DNA of 64,000 nucleotides from Pseudomonas mosselii (GTDB taxonomy: Bacteria > Pseudomonadota > Gammaproteobacteria > Pseudomonadales > Pseudomonadaceae): positions 372,001 to 436,000 of the forward strand of contig NZ_VAUO01000001.1 of the NCBI RefSeq assembly GCF_005796105.1, written 5' to 3'. Position numbers and translations under genes: made by a program. Positions within the stretch are counted from its first letter, which is position 1, and each line of letters opens with the position of its first letter. Below are positions 17,473 to 26,698 of this stretch, piece by piece. Under the pieces are notes generated by a model. The model ran no database searches and was not told where the DNA came from. It saw only the letters and a program-made list of their open reading frames with translations.

Positions 17473-18870
17473 ATGAGCCAAACTACCCATGACCAGGCCA
17501 TGCACAACATTTACCAACAGGTCTTGCAACGTCTGTTGGCGCACATGAACCAGGCGCAGCGGGCGTCGTTGCAGTTGTTGGCGCAACGATTGCTGCTGAT
17601 CGCCGGAGGCTCAGGACAGATTGGTCAGTTCCACATCCTGCTGCTGCACGGCGCCGACAAACGCAGTGCGCACCTGCTGGCGTGTCTGCGTGCCGTGCAA
17701 CTGTCCCTGGCGCAGCGCTACAACACGACTTTCCACCTGCGCGTCCTGGTAGCGCGTGCGCCTGGCCTGGATAGCGCCACGCTGGCATGCCACGACCGTT
17801 GTTTCGGTGCACTGTTCCTGCATGATGATCCGCGGGTCGAACTGCTGCGCGCCGATGCCGGATGCGTCGGGCGCTATAGCGCGCGTGCGGTAGCGGGCAG
17901 CGAACAGCGCGACAGCGCACGTAATGCCTGGTTACTGTTCGGGCACCTGAGCCAGGCCGAGCCTGACGTGTTGCTGGGCGCCCGCGCCTATCTGGAGCTG
18001 GCTTGTGTGCTCGACCAGGCGCAGTCCTTCGGTGCTGGCGTGGATGCCTTGGTGACCGTGGTACCGCCCAGGCAGCGCCGACGCTTGATGGCGTGGGGGC
18101 GGCGCTGCCTGCGCGCGGTGACCGAGGTTTCCCCCGGCGTCCTGCCGCATGGGGTGGGGGTGCTGGCTGAGGGACTTATGCAATTGCATGGGGTGCTCGC
18201 CCTGGCGCATCAGCAGCCGTCCAGGTACCTGCGCCCCGGTGCGAAGGCCATGCAGGTCGTGGCCTTGGACGAGTTGCTGCACCACCCTGGCGAATGGGCG
18301 TCGTTGGAGCGCATGTTGGGGCGCGAAGGGGCATTGCCTTGTGAAGTGCAGGGCCCAGCGGGTCTTTTCGACCCTTTGGCGCTGGCGCACTTGCAGGGTT
18401 TGCGCTCACAGTTCGTCGAGCAACGCGGCTATCGGCGCGGCTGCCAGGCGGTGCTTAAGCGCTTTGCCCGTCACGCGGCGCAGTGGCCCCAAGGGCAAGC
18501 CTTGCAGGACGACGCCAAGGAACGTTGGCTGGACGCCTACGGGCTGGGCTCGGAGCAGTTGGTGTGCCAGGCATTCGCTCCCTTCGGAGCGCAGGGTGCT
18601 GGCCTTGAGCGGTTCGTGCAGCGTTGTCACCCGCACATGCGTATGGCCTTGCCGTACATGCACCGGGCACTGCAAGGCAGGCCATGCCCGGCGCCGGTGA
18701 GCCGGTGGCTGGTGGAGGTGAGCGGGTTGGAGATAGGGCAATTGCGTACGCTGTATGCCCAGGCCATGCGCCCGCAGGTACAACATCTGGTGGATTTGCT
18801 CGCCCGTCGTGACTTGGCATTGCGCATGTTGCCGCGTGGAGCACCTGCTGCGCGTCGGGCGCGTCGCTGA
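17473..18870 (+). CDS. Hypothetical protein, 465 residues
   Basis: I do not recognise this protein. It has no signal peptide, no membrane segment and no clear catalytic motif. It is leucine-, glutamine- and arginine-rich and probably all-helical, beginning MSQTTHDQAMHNIYQQVLQR and ending in a basic tail (RGAPAARRARR). A segment near residues 45-120 (FHILLLHGADKRSAHLLACL, then YNTTFHLRVLVARAPGLDSA) has alternating strands and helices that could be a Rossmann-like core. Codon use is GC-rich like the chromosome. AAGGTGGAG lies 8 bases before the ATG. It stands alone between the mexS terminator and the hxc cluster, so the neighbours give no clue to its role. Confidence 0.7.
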   Translation: MSQTTHDQAMHNIYQQVLQRLLAHMNQAQRASLQLLAQRLLLIAGGSGQIGQFHILLLHGADKRSAHLLACLRAVQLSLAQRYNTTFHLRVLVARAPGLDSATLACHDRCFGALFLHDDPRVELLRADAGCVGRYSARAVAGSEQRDSARNAWLLFGHLSQAEPDVLLGARAYLELACVLDQAQSFGAGVDALVTVVPPRQRRRLMAWGRRCLRAVTEVSPGVLPHGVGVLAEGLMQLHGVLALAHQQPSRYLRPGAKAMQVVALDELLHHPGEWASLERMLGREGALPCEVQGPAGLFDPLALAHLQGLRSQFVEQRGYRRGCQAVLKRFARHAAQWPQGQALQDDAKERWLDAYGLGSEQLVCQAFAPFGAQGAGLERFVQRCHPHMRMALPYMHRALQGRPCPAPVSRWLVEVSGLEIGQLRTLYAQAMRPQVQHLVDLLARRDLALRMLPRGAPAARRARR

Positions 18871-19106
18871 GCGTCGTTCTCGTCGGCGGTCAACAGATTT
18901 TGAAATAACGACCATTGAAATCGGGTGCTTAGGGATTCTCCGGTCAAGTCAGCGCAGGTCATCTGACCTGCGCTGAGAGCGGTGCGCCATAGCGCGCAAG
19001 AACAAAAGCAAATCCCTGGTTTTGAACCGATTGAAGGCTGAGAATGGATTGAACAGCGTCAAAACGCCGCCCATTGCGCGTTCAAGGCAACTTGCTCGGC
19101 GTTTCC

Positions 19107-19712
19107 CTAGAGTGGGCCTACTACTTGCCGATAATGTTCTGCTCCCTGTGGCGTCTGGCGGGTCAGGGTGATCTCCAGGCCCAAGGGGTCGTCCTTGCGA
19201 TTGCCGCTTAGCTGTCGCCAGCCCTGGCCAGGCTCCCAGACGCGCACCTGCAAGTCACTCACACCGTCAAGTACGGCCACGCCGTCGCCCAGTGCGGCAA
19301 GCGGGTAGCGGCTGCGCGCTGGCGCTGCTGCACGGTAGAGGGTCTGGCCCTTCAGCCACCAACGTACCCGTTGCAAACCATCTGCCGATTCGGCAGCGCT
19401 GCGGATCACATCCAGGCGAAACTCATTGTCTGCGCTGCGCACGCTGACCGCCGGCGGTGTTTGTGCCGCTTCGGCCCCGCGCCTGGCAAGGTCAGGCGCG
19501 TGCAATTGAATGCTGGCCCGCAGGGCCAGGTCGCGTTCCAGCTGGTTGAGGGCGCGCAGTAGCGCCTGGGTGCGTTCGGTGCTTGCCTGCAGATGCTGGT
19601 CGGCACGGCTCACGCTGTCGAGGCCGCGCCAGGCGATCAGGCTGACAATGGCCATCAACATGATCGCCACCATCACTTCAATCAGCGTAAAACCTTGCTG
19701 TCGGCGCTTCAT
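19107..19712 (-). CDS. hxcW: Type II secretion minor pseudopilin HxcW (GspJ)
   Basis: A 201-residue minor pseudopilin. The N-terminus MKRRQQGFTLIEVMVAIML has a prepilin peptidase site (G before FTLIE, with Glu at +5) and a hydrophobic helix. The size and the WRGLDSVSRAD region with an ERDLALR helix fit GspJ. It caps the pseudopilus with GspI and GspK. ATG 19712 overlaps the hxcU stop by 4 bases (ATGA), so the two are translationally coupled. The longer upstream extension lies inside hxcU. The prepilin peptidase is not encoded in this window and is presumably PilD. Confidence 0.85.
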   Translation of the reverse strand: MKRRQQGFTLIEVMVAIMLMAIVSLIAWRGLDSVSRADQHLQASTERTQALLRALNQLERDLALRASIQLHAPDLARRGAEAAQTPPAVSVRSADNEFRLDVIRSAAESADGLQRVRWWLKGQTLYRAAAPARSRYPLAALGDGVAVLDGVSDLQVRVWEPGQGWRQLSGNRKDDPLGLEITLTRQTPQGAEHYRQVVGPL

Positions 19713-20170
19713 GGTGTGGCCTGCAGGCGAAATGTTCCGGCCGCGGTCCGCAACACCGAGATGCTGTGCTGACCGTCCGAAAGCTGCAACTGAATCGGCG
19801 TATCGAACCACTCGGCGTTGAGTACCACCCGCTGTTTGGGGATAACGCGCACCTGAACCGTCGGCGTGTCCCACGTCCGAGGATGCAACTGCGGGTCGCT
19901 GTGAAACTGATCGAAGCCCGTACCTTGTTCATTGCGGCGGCTAAAGCGAAAACCTTTGCTATCCGCAAGCCAGGTGATCGGGCGCCCGTCAGCCAAGGCT
20001 TCGGCCTGGGCAACCTGCAGCAGTTGCAGCAGGCGGTTGGCGTCTTGGCGCAGCAGTTGCAGCGGGTCGGGCTTGATACTCAGGCCGACCGCCGCACTGG
20101 CGATGCCGATGATGACAAGCACCACCATCAGCTCGATCAGGGTAAAGCCGTGTTGCCTGGCCTTTTTCAT
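19709..20170 (-). CDS. hxcU: Type II secretion minor pseudopilin HxcU (GspH)
   Basis: A 153-residue pseudopilin beginning MKKARQHGFTLIELMVVLVI. The basic leader, cleavage after Gly and Glu+5 are all present. The rest has GspH-like beta content (DGRPITWLADSKGFRFSRR, PKQRVVLNAEWFDTPIQL). ATG 20170 is chosen because the leader is then of normal length; upstream in-frame starts would add an implausible segment. It is the first gene of a two-gene minus-strand unit (hxcU-hxcW), with a start facing hxcP across an 81-base spacer. Confidence 0.85.
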   Translation of the reverse strand: MKKARQHGFTLIELMVVLVIIGIASAAVGLSIKPDPLQLLRQDANRLLQLLQVAQAEALADGRPITWLADSKGFRFSRRNEQGTGFDQFHSDPQLHPRTWDTPTVQVRVIPKQRVVLNAEWFDTPIQLQLSDGQHSISVLRTAAGTFRLQATP

Positions 20171-20251
20171 AACGCAACGCTCCGATGCCATGGAGAAAAG
20201 ACCGAGCGTTGTCCTGTAGACTGCGCGACAGGACAACAAGGAGGTTTTGTC

Positions 20252-20683
20252 TTGGCATTGATCTTTCGGTTATCACCTGTGCGCTGTGTGCAGGCGGTGG
20301 CATTGTTGGCGACGCTGGCGGGCGTGTTGATGTGGTCATCCCTGCTGCTGACGTCGGCCCAATCCAGTGCACCGCCGCCCGTGCGCGAAGAGGCCGCCGC
20401 GACACTCGAAAGCCCCGCATTGCAGTGGTTTTCCAACCGACCTGCAGCGCTGGATATCAAGGTTTCAGGGGTGATGAGCGTTGCCCAAGGCGCAGTCGCG
20501 ATCTTGAGTCTCAACGGCGCGCCGCCGCGCGCTTTTCTACTGGGTGAGCGCCTCACCCAAGGTGTGCGTCTGGTGGCGATCGAACGCGACAACGTGGTGA
20601 TCGAGCGCGGCAGTGAGCGGTCTCGGTTGAAGGTCAACACGCTGCCCGCCGCCCCGTCGATGCCACGCTTGACCCCGCCCTGA
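20252..20683 (+). CDS. hxcP: Short GspC-like inner-membrane protein HxcP
   Basis: A 143-residue protein with a single N-terminal membrane anchor (VQAVALLATLAGVLMWSSLL) followed by a periplasmic homology-region domain. The segment VSGVMSVAQGAVAILSLNGA, then AFLLGERLTQGVRLVAIERD, fits the GspC HR domain, which contacts the secretin. The PDZ or coiled-coil end of longer GspC proteins is absent, as expected for the short Hxc version. The start is a TTG at 20252, preceded at 7 bases by a strong AAGGAGG; no ATG is suitably placed. It is alone on the plus strand between two minus-strand pseudopilin units. Confidence 0.75.
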   Translation: MALIFRLSPVRCVQAVALLATLAGVLMWSSLLLTSAQSSAPPPVREEAAATLESPALQWFSNRPAALDIKVSGVMSVAQGAVAILSLNGAPPRAFLLGERLTQGVRLVAIERDNVVIERGSERSRLKVNTLPAAPSMPRLTPP

Positions 20684-20689
20684 ACCCAG

Positions 20690-21076
20690 TCATTCGCCGG
20701 CGTCCTGGGGCTGGACGAGCAGCGTCTCGAGCCGCGCCAGCGGCGGCGCTTCGCGTTCGCGATCCCAGACCAGCAGTGTGACGCGCATCAGCCGTGTGGC
20801 TGCGCCCGCGACGATCACTTGCTCGCAGCGCAGTTGCAGGCGCCCCTGATTGCATTCGAAGGCTTTGTGCCCCGGTGTAAGCAGGCCTTCCAGGCGCAGT
20901 TCGGCCAGCCGGCCCTGCGCTGCCAGCAGTGCCAGTGACCGGTCACGCAGCAGTGCATTGCTCTGGGTCATCAGGCCCGCAACACGCACGGCGGCCGACA
21001 TGGCCACAGCAATGATCGCCAAGGCCACCAGCACCTCGATCAGCGTAAAACCTTGCTCCTTGCGCGATATCTCCAT
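20690..21076 (-). CDS. hxcV: Type II secretion minor pseudopilin HxcV (GspI)
   Basis: A 128-residue pseudopilin beginning MEISRKEQGFTLIEVLVALA, with the cleavage site and Glu+5, ending in a small beta domain (GRLQLRCEQVIVAG, MRVTLLVWDRE) characteristic of GspI. GspI starts the pseudopilus tip complex. ATG 21076 gives the usual 9-residue leader; a farther start would add a Cys-rich segment not seen in the family. It is convergent with hxcP (6 bases between ends) and divergent from hxcT. Confidence 0.85.
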   Translation of the reverse strand: MEISRKEQGFTLIEVLVALAIIAVAMSAAVRVAGLMTQSNALLRDRSLALLAAQGRLAELRLEGLLTPGHKAFECNQGRLQLRCEQVIVAGAATRLMRVTLLVWDREREAPPLARLETLLVQPQDAGE

Positions 21077-21222
21077 GGTTGGCTCTTCAGCGAAAACCGG
21101 GGTGCAGGATAACACTCGCAAACACGTAAAAGACCCAGCGCAGTGGTGAGTTTTGTCGATACAGCGTTTCGTTCATTTGTTACACTGCGCGCCGAATTGC
21201 AAACTAGCCAAGGATGGTTGAG

Positions 21223-21672
21223 ATGGATGTCGCACGCGTCAAGTTTCAGTCTGCTGGTGGCCGTGGCCAGCAGGGCTTCACCCTGATCGAAATCATGGTG
21301 GTGGTGGTGATTCTCGGCATACTTGCAGCGATGGTCGTACCCAAGGTGCTCGACCGTCCAGACCAAGCCAGGGCCACGGCGGCCAAACAGGATGTCGCTG
21401 GCCTGATGCAGGCACTCAAGCTCTATCGCCTCGATCACGGCAGTTACCCGAGCATGAACCAGGGGCTCAAGGTGTTGGTGGAGCGCCCGGCAGATGCCAA
21501 AAACAGCAACTGGCGCGCCTACCTGGAGCGCTTGCCCAATGACCCGTGGGGGCGTCCTTACCATTACCTGAATCCAGGTGCCAACGGTGAAGTCGACATC
21601 TTCTCCCTCGGCGCAGACGGGCAACCCGATGGCGACGGCGTGAATGCCGATATAGGCTCCTGGCAGCTCTGA
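21223..21672 (+). CDS. hxcT: Type II secretion major pseudopilin HxcT (GspG)
   Basis: The major pseudopilin, 149 residues from ATG 21223 (AAGGA ends 8 bases upstream; an ATG at 21214 overlaps that site and is less likely). The leader ends GRGQQG, and the mature part begins FTLIEIMVVVVILGILAAMV. The C-terminus has the GspG features: NDPWGRPYHYLNPG and a calcium-binding loop FSLGADGQPDGDGVNADIG. It polymerises into the periplasmic pseudopilus. It heads the long plus-strand unit hxcT-X-Y-Z-Q-R-S, in which most genes overlap or nearly touch, so it is very probably one operon with a promoter in the 21077-21222 spacer. Confidence 0.92.
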   Translation: MDVARVKFQSAGGRGQQGFTLIEIMVVVVILGILAAMVVPKVLDRPDQARATAAKQDVAGLMQALKLYRLDHGSYPSMNQGLKVLVERPADAKNSNWRAYLERLPNDPWGRPYHYLNPGANGEVDIFSLGADGQPDGDGVNADIGSWQL

Positions 21673-21680
21673 GCGCTGCC

Positions 21681-22646
21681 ATGCAGTACTCGTTGCCCAA
21701 ACGCGCCAAACAGCACGGCATGGCCATTATCAGCGCCTTGCTGATCGCTGCTGTGGTGGCGGTCATGGCCGCTGGCATGCTTACCCGCCAGAGCGTATTG
21801 ACCCGCTCGTTGGAGGCCGAACAGGCCCGTCAGCAAGGCGCTGCGGTGCTGCTTGGCGGCCTCGAAACCAGCCGGCAACTGCTGTGGGATGCGCGGCGTC
21901 AGCAAGCCTCAACGCGGCTTGACCAGGCGTGGGCGCAACCGATCTACAGTGGCCTGGCACAGGCAGGTTTTGCCGGGCGGCTGGAGGACCAGCAAGGAAA
22001 ATTCAACCTTCGTAACCTGATCGCCGGCGAGCGTGTCAACGCCAGGGAACTGCGCAGTTTCGAGCGGCTGTGCGCCATGCTTGGCATTGATGCCGGCGTT
22101 GCGCAACGTATCAGTCAGCGTGTCATTAGCGCTTATCCGCAGCAGCTGAGCTCACAAGGCGCAGCGCAAAACCGCTATGACAGCGGCCGTTCGACCTCAC
22201 CAGGCGCCAACGCCAAGCCCCTACCGGCGACCCGGCCAATGCTGCGAAGCCTCGACGACCTTCGCGGTATCAAGGGTGTCAATGAGCGTGTGCTGGCACG
22301 CCTGACACCCCATGTGAGCATTATTCCGGTCAGTACCGGGGTCAACGGCAATACCGCCAGTGCCGAGGTACTGGCGGCGGTGGTGCCCGAATTATCGCTG
22401 CCCCAGGCGCAGGCTCTGGTCGCAGAGCGTGATCGCGGCCAGTGGTTCATCAATCGCGGCGACTTTCTCAATCGCTTGCGTGCACCGCATTTGAGCGTCG
22501 ACGATCTCGATGTCGGTATCACCAGCGAATGGTTTCTGCTGCGCGGTTACGCCCGTCGTGACACGCGCCGGGTCAGCCTGGACGCATTGCTGTATCGCCG
22601 GGAGAACGACTTGCCCAAGGTGATCTGGTCGAGGCTGGGCCTATGA
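21681..22646 (+). CDS. hxcX: Type II secretion pseudopilus tip protein HxcX (GspK)
   Basis: A 321-residue GspK. The leader ends RAKQHG, followed by a hydrophobic helix MAIISALLIAAVVAVMAA without Glu at +5, which is normal for GspK. The family motifs are DQQGKFNLRNLI near residue 100 and two SAM-like helical repeats (LDDLRGIKGVNERVLARLTP and WFINRGDFLNRL). It sits at the pseudopilus tip. It starts 8 bases after hxcT and overlaps hxcY by 4 bases. Confidence 0.9.
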   Translation: MQYSLPKRAKQHGMAIISALLIAAVVAVMAAGMLTRQSVLTRSLEAEQARQQGAAVLLGGLETSRQLLWDARRQQASTRLDQAWAQPIYSGLAQAGFAGRLEDQQGKFNLRNLIAGERVNARELRSFERLCAMLGIDAGVAQRISQRVISAYPQQLSSQGAAQNRYDSGRSTSPGANAKPLPATRPMLRSLDDLRGIKGVNERVLARLTPHVSIIPVSTGVNGNTASAEVLAAVVPELSLPQAQALVAERDRGQWFINRGDFLNRLRAPHLSVDDLDVGITSEWFLLRGYARRDTRRVSLDALLYRRENDLPKVIWSRLGL

Positions 22647-23815
22647 GTGTGCGTATTGCGTTGCCGCCGCTGGAAAGCCTGACAGTGGACACCGAGCTTG
22701 AATTCGCACGCCTGGACCGCGATGGTCGCGTCAGCCAGGCCGGCGTCAGTACGCTGGCGTTGCTCGGGCAGACGGCTCAAACGCAGAGTGTGGTGTGCTT
22801 TCTTCACCCAACCGACAGCGTGCTTACCCACGTGCAGTTGCCACCGCTGTCGGCCGCCAAGACCAAGGCGGCAGTGGCCTGCGCGGCGCAGGCGTTGACC
22901 CTTGGCCGTATCGAGCAGATGCACGTCGCGCATAGCCCCGCAGATGCCAATGGGCAGGTATTTCTCAGTTGGCTACCGACTGCGGTTTTACAGCGCTTCG
23001 GTGCTGTGTTGAGCCGCCACCGTTTGAAGCTGCGGGGGCTTTATCCTGCGCCCTATGGCCTGCCGGTACCACCGCCTGGACACATTAGCGCCTGTGTGCT
23101 GGAGGGGCATTTGCTGCTGCGCCACAGCCTGGAGCAAGGCGTGGTTGAGCCACAGGTTCAGCAGCGTCTGGACGCGCTGGCGGCCAATGGCAGCCGCTTG
23201 GTCTGGTTCGGTGACGGCGCACCCGCAGCGCTGCCCGATGCACAACCGGCGCAGCAACGATGGGCTGCCGCTTTACCTGCGTGGGGGCTGCATGGTGGTG
23301 TTGGCCAGGCATCAGCGCCGCAAACAGGTTGGGGCGGGGCGCTGGCCTGTTGCGCGTTGGCAATCGGCGTGTGGTTGTTGGGCCTGAACCTGTATGCCGC
23401 GCGCCAAGCCAGCGAAGGCCAGCAACTTAAATTGCACATGAGCCAGCGGGTCAAACAGGCGTTTCCCGAATTGCCTGTGGTCCTCAATCCACTGCAGCAA
23501 GCTCGTCAGCAATTGAGTGCCCGGCAGAACCCTACCGGTAGCGATGCTACCCAGCGCTTTGCCGGCCTGGTGCTGCAAGCTGCCAGTGCGATGCCGTTTA
23601 TGGTTGGGAATGTGCAGGCACTGGCATTTAAAGACGCAGAGCTGCACCTGAGCTTGTCCGCCGATACGCGGCAACACACTGCAGATGACGCCTGGCAAGC
23701 CACCCTGGCCCAGGTCGGCATCGCCGTTCGGGCAACGCCGACAGGCTGGCGCCTGCGCGCGGCCGATGGTGAACCCCGTGACCCCGACGACGGTGCTGCA
23801 AGCGATGACGAGTAA
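22643..23815 (+). CDS. hxcY: Type II secretion inner-membrane assembly protein HxcY (GspL)
   Basis: A 390-residue GspL: a cytoplasmic actin-like domain (residues about 1-230, with VVCFLHPTDSVLTHVQLPPL), one membrane helix (about 233-253, ALACCALAIGVWLLGLNLYA) and a periplasmic ferredoxin-like domain (AFKDAELHLSLSADTR). GspL recruits the GspE ATPase to the membrane and pairs with GspM. It overlaps hxcX by 4 bases and hxcZ by 11 bases. Confidence 0.88.
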   Translation: MSVRIALPPLESLTVDTELEFARLDRDGRVSQAGVSTLALLGQTAQTQSVVCFLHPTDSVLTHVQLPPLSAAKTKAAVACAAQALTLGRIEQMHVAHSPADANGQVFLSWLPTAVLQRFGAVLSRHRLKLRGLYPAPYGLPVPPPGHISACVLEGHLLLRHSLEQGVVEPQVQQRLDALAANGSRLVWFGDGAPAALPDAQPAQQRWAAALPAWGLHGGVGQASAPQTGWGGALACCALAIGVWLLGLNLYAARQASEGQQLKLHMSQRVKQAFPELPVVLNPLQQARQQLSARQNPTGSDATQRFAGLVLQAASAMPFMVGNVQALAFKDAELHLSLSADTRQHTADDAWQATLAQVGIAVRATPTGWRLRAADGEPRDPDDGAASDDE

Positions 23816-24353
23816 GCATTCCCTGCACCGCTGGCGTGGCCAGTGGCTGCAATTCAAGGCCCGCGCCCTTGCCGTTTGGCGGGGCCTGGCCCCGCGTGAA
23901 AGACGCATGCTTGTGGGGACTGCGCTGCTGCTGATGGGGCTGTTCAGCTGGCTGGTCCTGATTCAGCCACCCTTGCAGAAAATCGAGTACTGGCAGGTTG
24001 AAACTGCAAAGCTGCGTGGGCAATCCCAGGCGCTCGAGCAGTTGCTGCGTGAGGTGCCGGTGTCGAGCGCCGGCCAGTCGCTCGAAGCGGCCCTGCGTCA
24101 AAGCCTGGATGCGCGCGGCCTGGCCGGGTACTACCAATTGACGCCCATGCAGAGCGGCTGGCAGTTGACGTTTGAGGCGGCTCAGGCCGACGTGGTCATC
24201 GGCTGGCTGATAATCAACCCAAGGCAATTTTCTCTGTACGTGGTCGAGGCCCGATTGCAGCGTGCAAGCGAAGCCGAGGCCGATGATAGGGCAGGCACTC
24301 TGTCGGGAACTGTCCGCATGGATCAGGCGCGAGACGCTAAGGAAGCTTCATGA
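23805..24353 (+). CDS. hxcZ: Type II secretion inner-membrane protein HxcZ (GspM)
   Basis: A 182-residue GspM with a cytoplasmic basic start, one membrane helix (residues about 34-54, MLVGTALLLMGLFSWLVLIQ) and a periplasmic coiled-coil plus ferredoxin-like domain. The motif LAPRERRMLVGTA just before the helix is the classic GspM signature. ATG 23805 lies inside the end of hxcY; an earlier in-frame ATG at 23769 is possible. It overlaps hxcQ by 4 bases. Confidence 0.88.
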   Translation: MTSKHSLHRWRGQWLQFKARALAVWRGLAPRERRMLVGTALLLMGLFSWLVLIQPPLQKIEYWQVETAKLRGQSQALEQLLREVPVSSAGQSLEAALRQSLDARGLAGYYQLTPMQSGWQLTFEAAQADVVIGWLIINPRQFSLYVVEARLQRASEAEADDRAGTLSGTVRMDQARDAKEAS

Positions 24354-26698
24354 AGTGGTCAGGTTCCAATCATGCGCGCCGCGCTGCGCCGTTACTGTTG
24401 TTGGCGCTGAGCGCCTGCAGTACGCAAACGCCGCCAAACCCGCCCCCCCTGCTGGTTGACAGTGAACTCGGTCGGCCTCTGGCCAATACCCAGCGCAGCG
24501 GCGATGTATTACTGGAGCGCCAACGTGCCCAGGCTCAGATCGAGCGGCAGGCGCGGCCGCAGCGCATCGCCGTCGCTGCGCAGCATCGGGGCGGCGCAAG
24601 TGCCAACAGCGCTGCGCCGGTCAACCCCCTGGGTAGCCAGCCTGTGAGCCTGAATTTCGTCGATGCCGACATTCAGGCGGTGGTGCGCGGGTTGTCGCGC
24701 GCCACTGGCCGACAGTTTCTGGTCGACCCTCGCGTGACCGGTTCGCTAACCTTGGTGTCCGACAACGAAGTGCCGGCCCATCAGGCCTACGACATGTTGC
24801 TGGCGGCCCTGCGCATGCAGGGGTTCAGCGTGGTCGACGTCGGCGGTGTGGCACATGTGCTACCAGAGGCCGATGCGAAGTTACTGGGTGGGCCGGTGTA
24901 TAGTGCCGACCGCCCGGCTGCCAATGGCATGCTCACACGCACCTTTCGCTTGCAGTATGAAAACGCAGTGAACCTGATCCCTGTGCTGCGCCCGATCGTT
25001 TCGCCGAACAACCCGATCAACGCCTATCCCGGCAACAACACCCTGGTCATCACCGACTACGCCGACAACCTGGCACGCGTGGCCCAACTGCTCGACAACA
25101 TCGACAGTCCCAGCGCCATCGATACCGATGTAGTGCCGCTTCAGAACGGCATTGCGGTGGATATCGCCAGCATGGTCGCGCAACTGCTGGAGCAGCCGGG
25201 CGGCGACCCGACCCAGAAGATTTCGCTGGTGGGCGACCCACGCTCGAACTCGATCATCATCCGTGCCGGTAGCCCTGAGCGCACCGAGCTTGCGCGAAAC
25301 CTGGTGTACAAACTCGACAACGCCCAGAGCAATCCAGGCAACCTGCATGTGGTGTACCTGCGTAACGCCCAAGCGGCGAAGCTGGCCCAGGCATTACGCG
25401 GCTTGCTTACCGGTGAGAGCGACAACGCCGCCGCTGATAGCGGGCGTTCGCTGCTGAGCGCAATGGGCGGCAACAGCAGCGGGCAGGGGAGCCAAAACGG
25501 CACCAGCCAGAGCTTGAGCAGCGCAGGTACTAGCGGCAACGGTAGCGCCTACGGGCAAGGCGACGGCAACCCGAGCAGCCTGGCCGCTGCCCAGGCGCAG
25601 GAGCAAAGTGTCGCTTTCAGCGCTGGCGGTGCCACGATCCAGGCCGATGCCACCACCAACACGCTGCTGATTTCTGCGCCCGAGCCGCTGTACCGCAACC
25701 TGCGGGAAGTCATCGACATGCTGGACCAGCGCCGCGCACAGGTGGTGATCGAGAGCCTGATCGTCGAGGTTGGCGAGGACGATGCCAACGAATTCGGCGT
25801 GCAGTGGCAAAGCGGCGACCTCGCCGGCAAGGGTGTGTTCAGCGGCGCCAATCTGGGCGGCAGCGGGGTGCGAGCCGGCGGCCTGACCAACATCGATGCG
25901 CTGCCCGGCGGCTTGAGCCTGGGGTACGTCGACGGCACGGTGAACATCCCCGGAATCGGCAATGTCCTGGACCTTAAAGTGCTGGCCCGGGCCCTCAAGA
26001 GCAAAGGCGGCAGCAACGTGCTGTCAACGCCGAACCTGCTGACCCTGGATAATGAAGCTGCGAGCATTTTCGTCGGTCAGACGATTCCGTTCGTCAGCGG
26101 CAGCTACGTGACCGGCGGCGGCGGTACCAGCAACAATCCGTTCCAGACAGTGACGCGCGAGGAAGTCGGGCTCAAACTCAATGTCCGCCCACAGATATCC
26201 GAAGGCGGCACGGTCAAGCTCGACATCTACCAGGAAGTCAGCAGCATCGACGAGCGGGCATCGAGCAGCGCGAGTTCAGCGGGCGTGGTGACCAACAAGC
26301 GCGCGATCGACACCAGCATCCTGCTCGACGACGGACAGATCATGGTGCTCGGCGGCCTGCTGCAAGACGGCTACACCCAGAGCAACGAGGCGGTCCCCTG
26401 GTTGTCGAGCATTCCCGGGCTCGGGGCATTTTTTCGCAGTGAGCGCCGGGCCACCACCAAGACCAATCTGATGGTGTTCCTGCGGCCTTATATCATCCGC
26501 GACAGTGCCGGCGGACGGGCGATCACCCTGAACCGCTACGATTTCATCCGTCGCTCCCAGGGCGCGTTGCAGCCGCAGCGTAGTTGGGCGATGCCGGACA
26601 TGCAGGCGCCGCAATTACCCGCATCGGAGGTGGGGGTGCCGGCGTCAGCGGCGAGCAGCCAACCCCGTGCGGTGATTCGCGCGGTGCCGCTGCAATGA
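24350..26698 (+). CDS. hxcQ: Type II secretion secretin HxcQ (GspD), lipoprotein type
   Basis: A 782-residue secretin. It begins with a lipoprotein signal: a basic start, PLLLLALSAC with the lipobox Cys near residue 24, then a Pro-rich linker. N0 (VSLNFVDADIQAVVRGLSRA) and N1-N3 domains follow (FRLQYENAVNLIPVLRPIVS, VVPLQNGIAVDIASMVAQLL, LHVVYLRNAQAAKLAQALRG). A Gly/Ser/Gln-rich insert (about residues 365-415) precedes the secretin domain, which ends WLSSIPGLGAFFRSERR. The lipid anchor matches P. aeruginosa HxcQ, which pilots itself to the outer membrane without a GspS pilotin. No pilotin gene is present here, in agreement. Confidence 0.93.
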   Translation: MKWSGSNHARRAAPLLLLALSACSTQTPPNPPPLLVDSELGRPLANTQRSGDVLLERQRAQAQIERQARPQRIAVAAQHRGGASANSAAPVNPLGSQPVSLNFVDADIQAVVRGLSRATGRQFLVDPRVTGSLTLVSDNEVPAHQAYDMLLAALRMQGFSVVDVGGVAHVLPEADAKLLGGPVYSADRPAANGMLTRTFRLQYENAVNLIPVLRPIVSPNNPINAYPGNNTLVITDYADNLARVAQLLDNIDSPSAIDTDVVPLQNGIAVDIASMVAQLLEQPGGDPTQKISLVGDPRSNSIIIRAGSPERTELARNLVYKLDNAQSNPGNLHVVYLRNAQAAKLAQALRGLLTGESDNAAADSGRSLLSAMGGNSSGQGSQNGTSQSLSSAGTSGNGSAYGQGDGNPSSLAAAQAQEQSVAFSAGGATIQADATTNTLLISAPEPLYRNLREVIDMLDQRRAQVVIESLIVEVGEDDANEFGVQWQSGDLAGKGVFSGANLGGSGVRAGGLTNIDALPGGLSLGYVDGTVNIPGIGNVLDLKVLARALKSKGGSNVLSTPNLLTLDNEAASIFVGQTIPFVSGSYVTGGGGTSNNPFQTVTREEVGLKLNVRPQISEGGTVKLDIYQEVSSIDERASSSASSAGVVTNKRAIDTSILLDDGQIMVLGGLLQDGYTQSNEAVPWLSSIPGLGAFFRSERRATTKTNLMVFLRPYIIRDSAGGRAITLNRYDFIRRSQGALQPQRSWAMPDMQAPQLPASEVGVPASAASSQPRAVIRAVPLQ

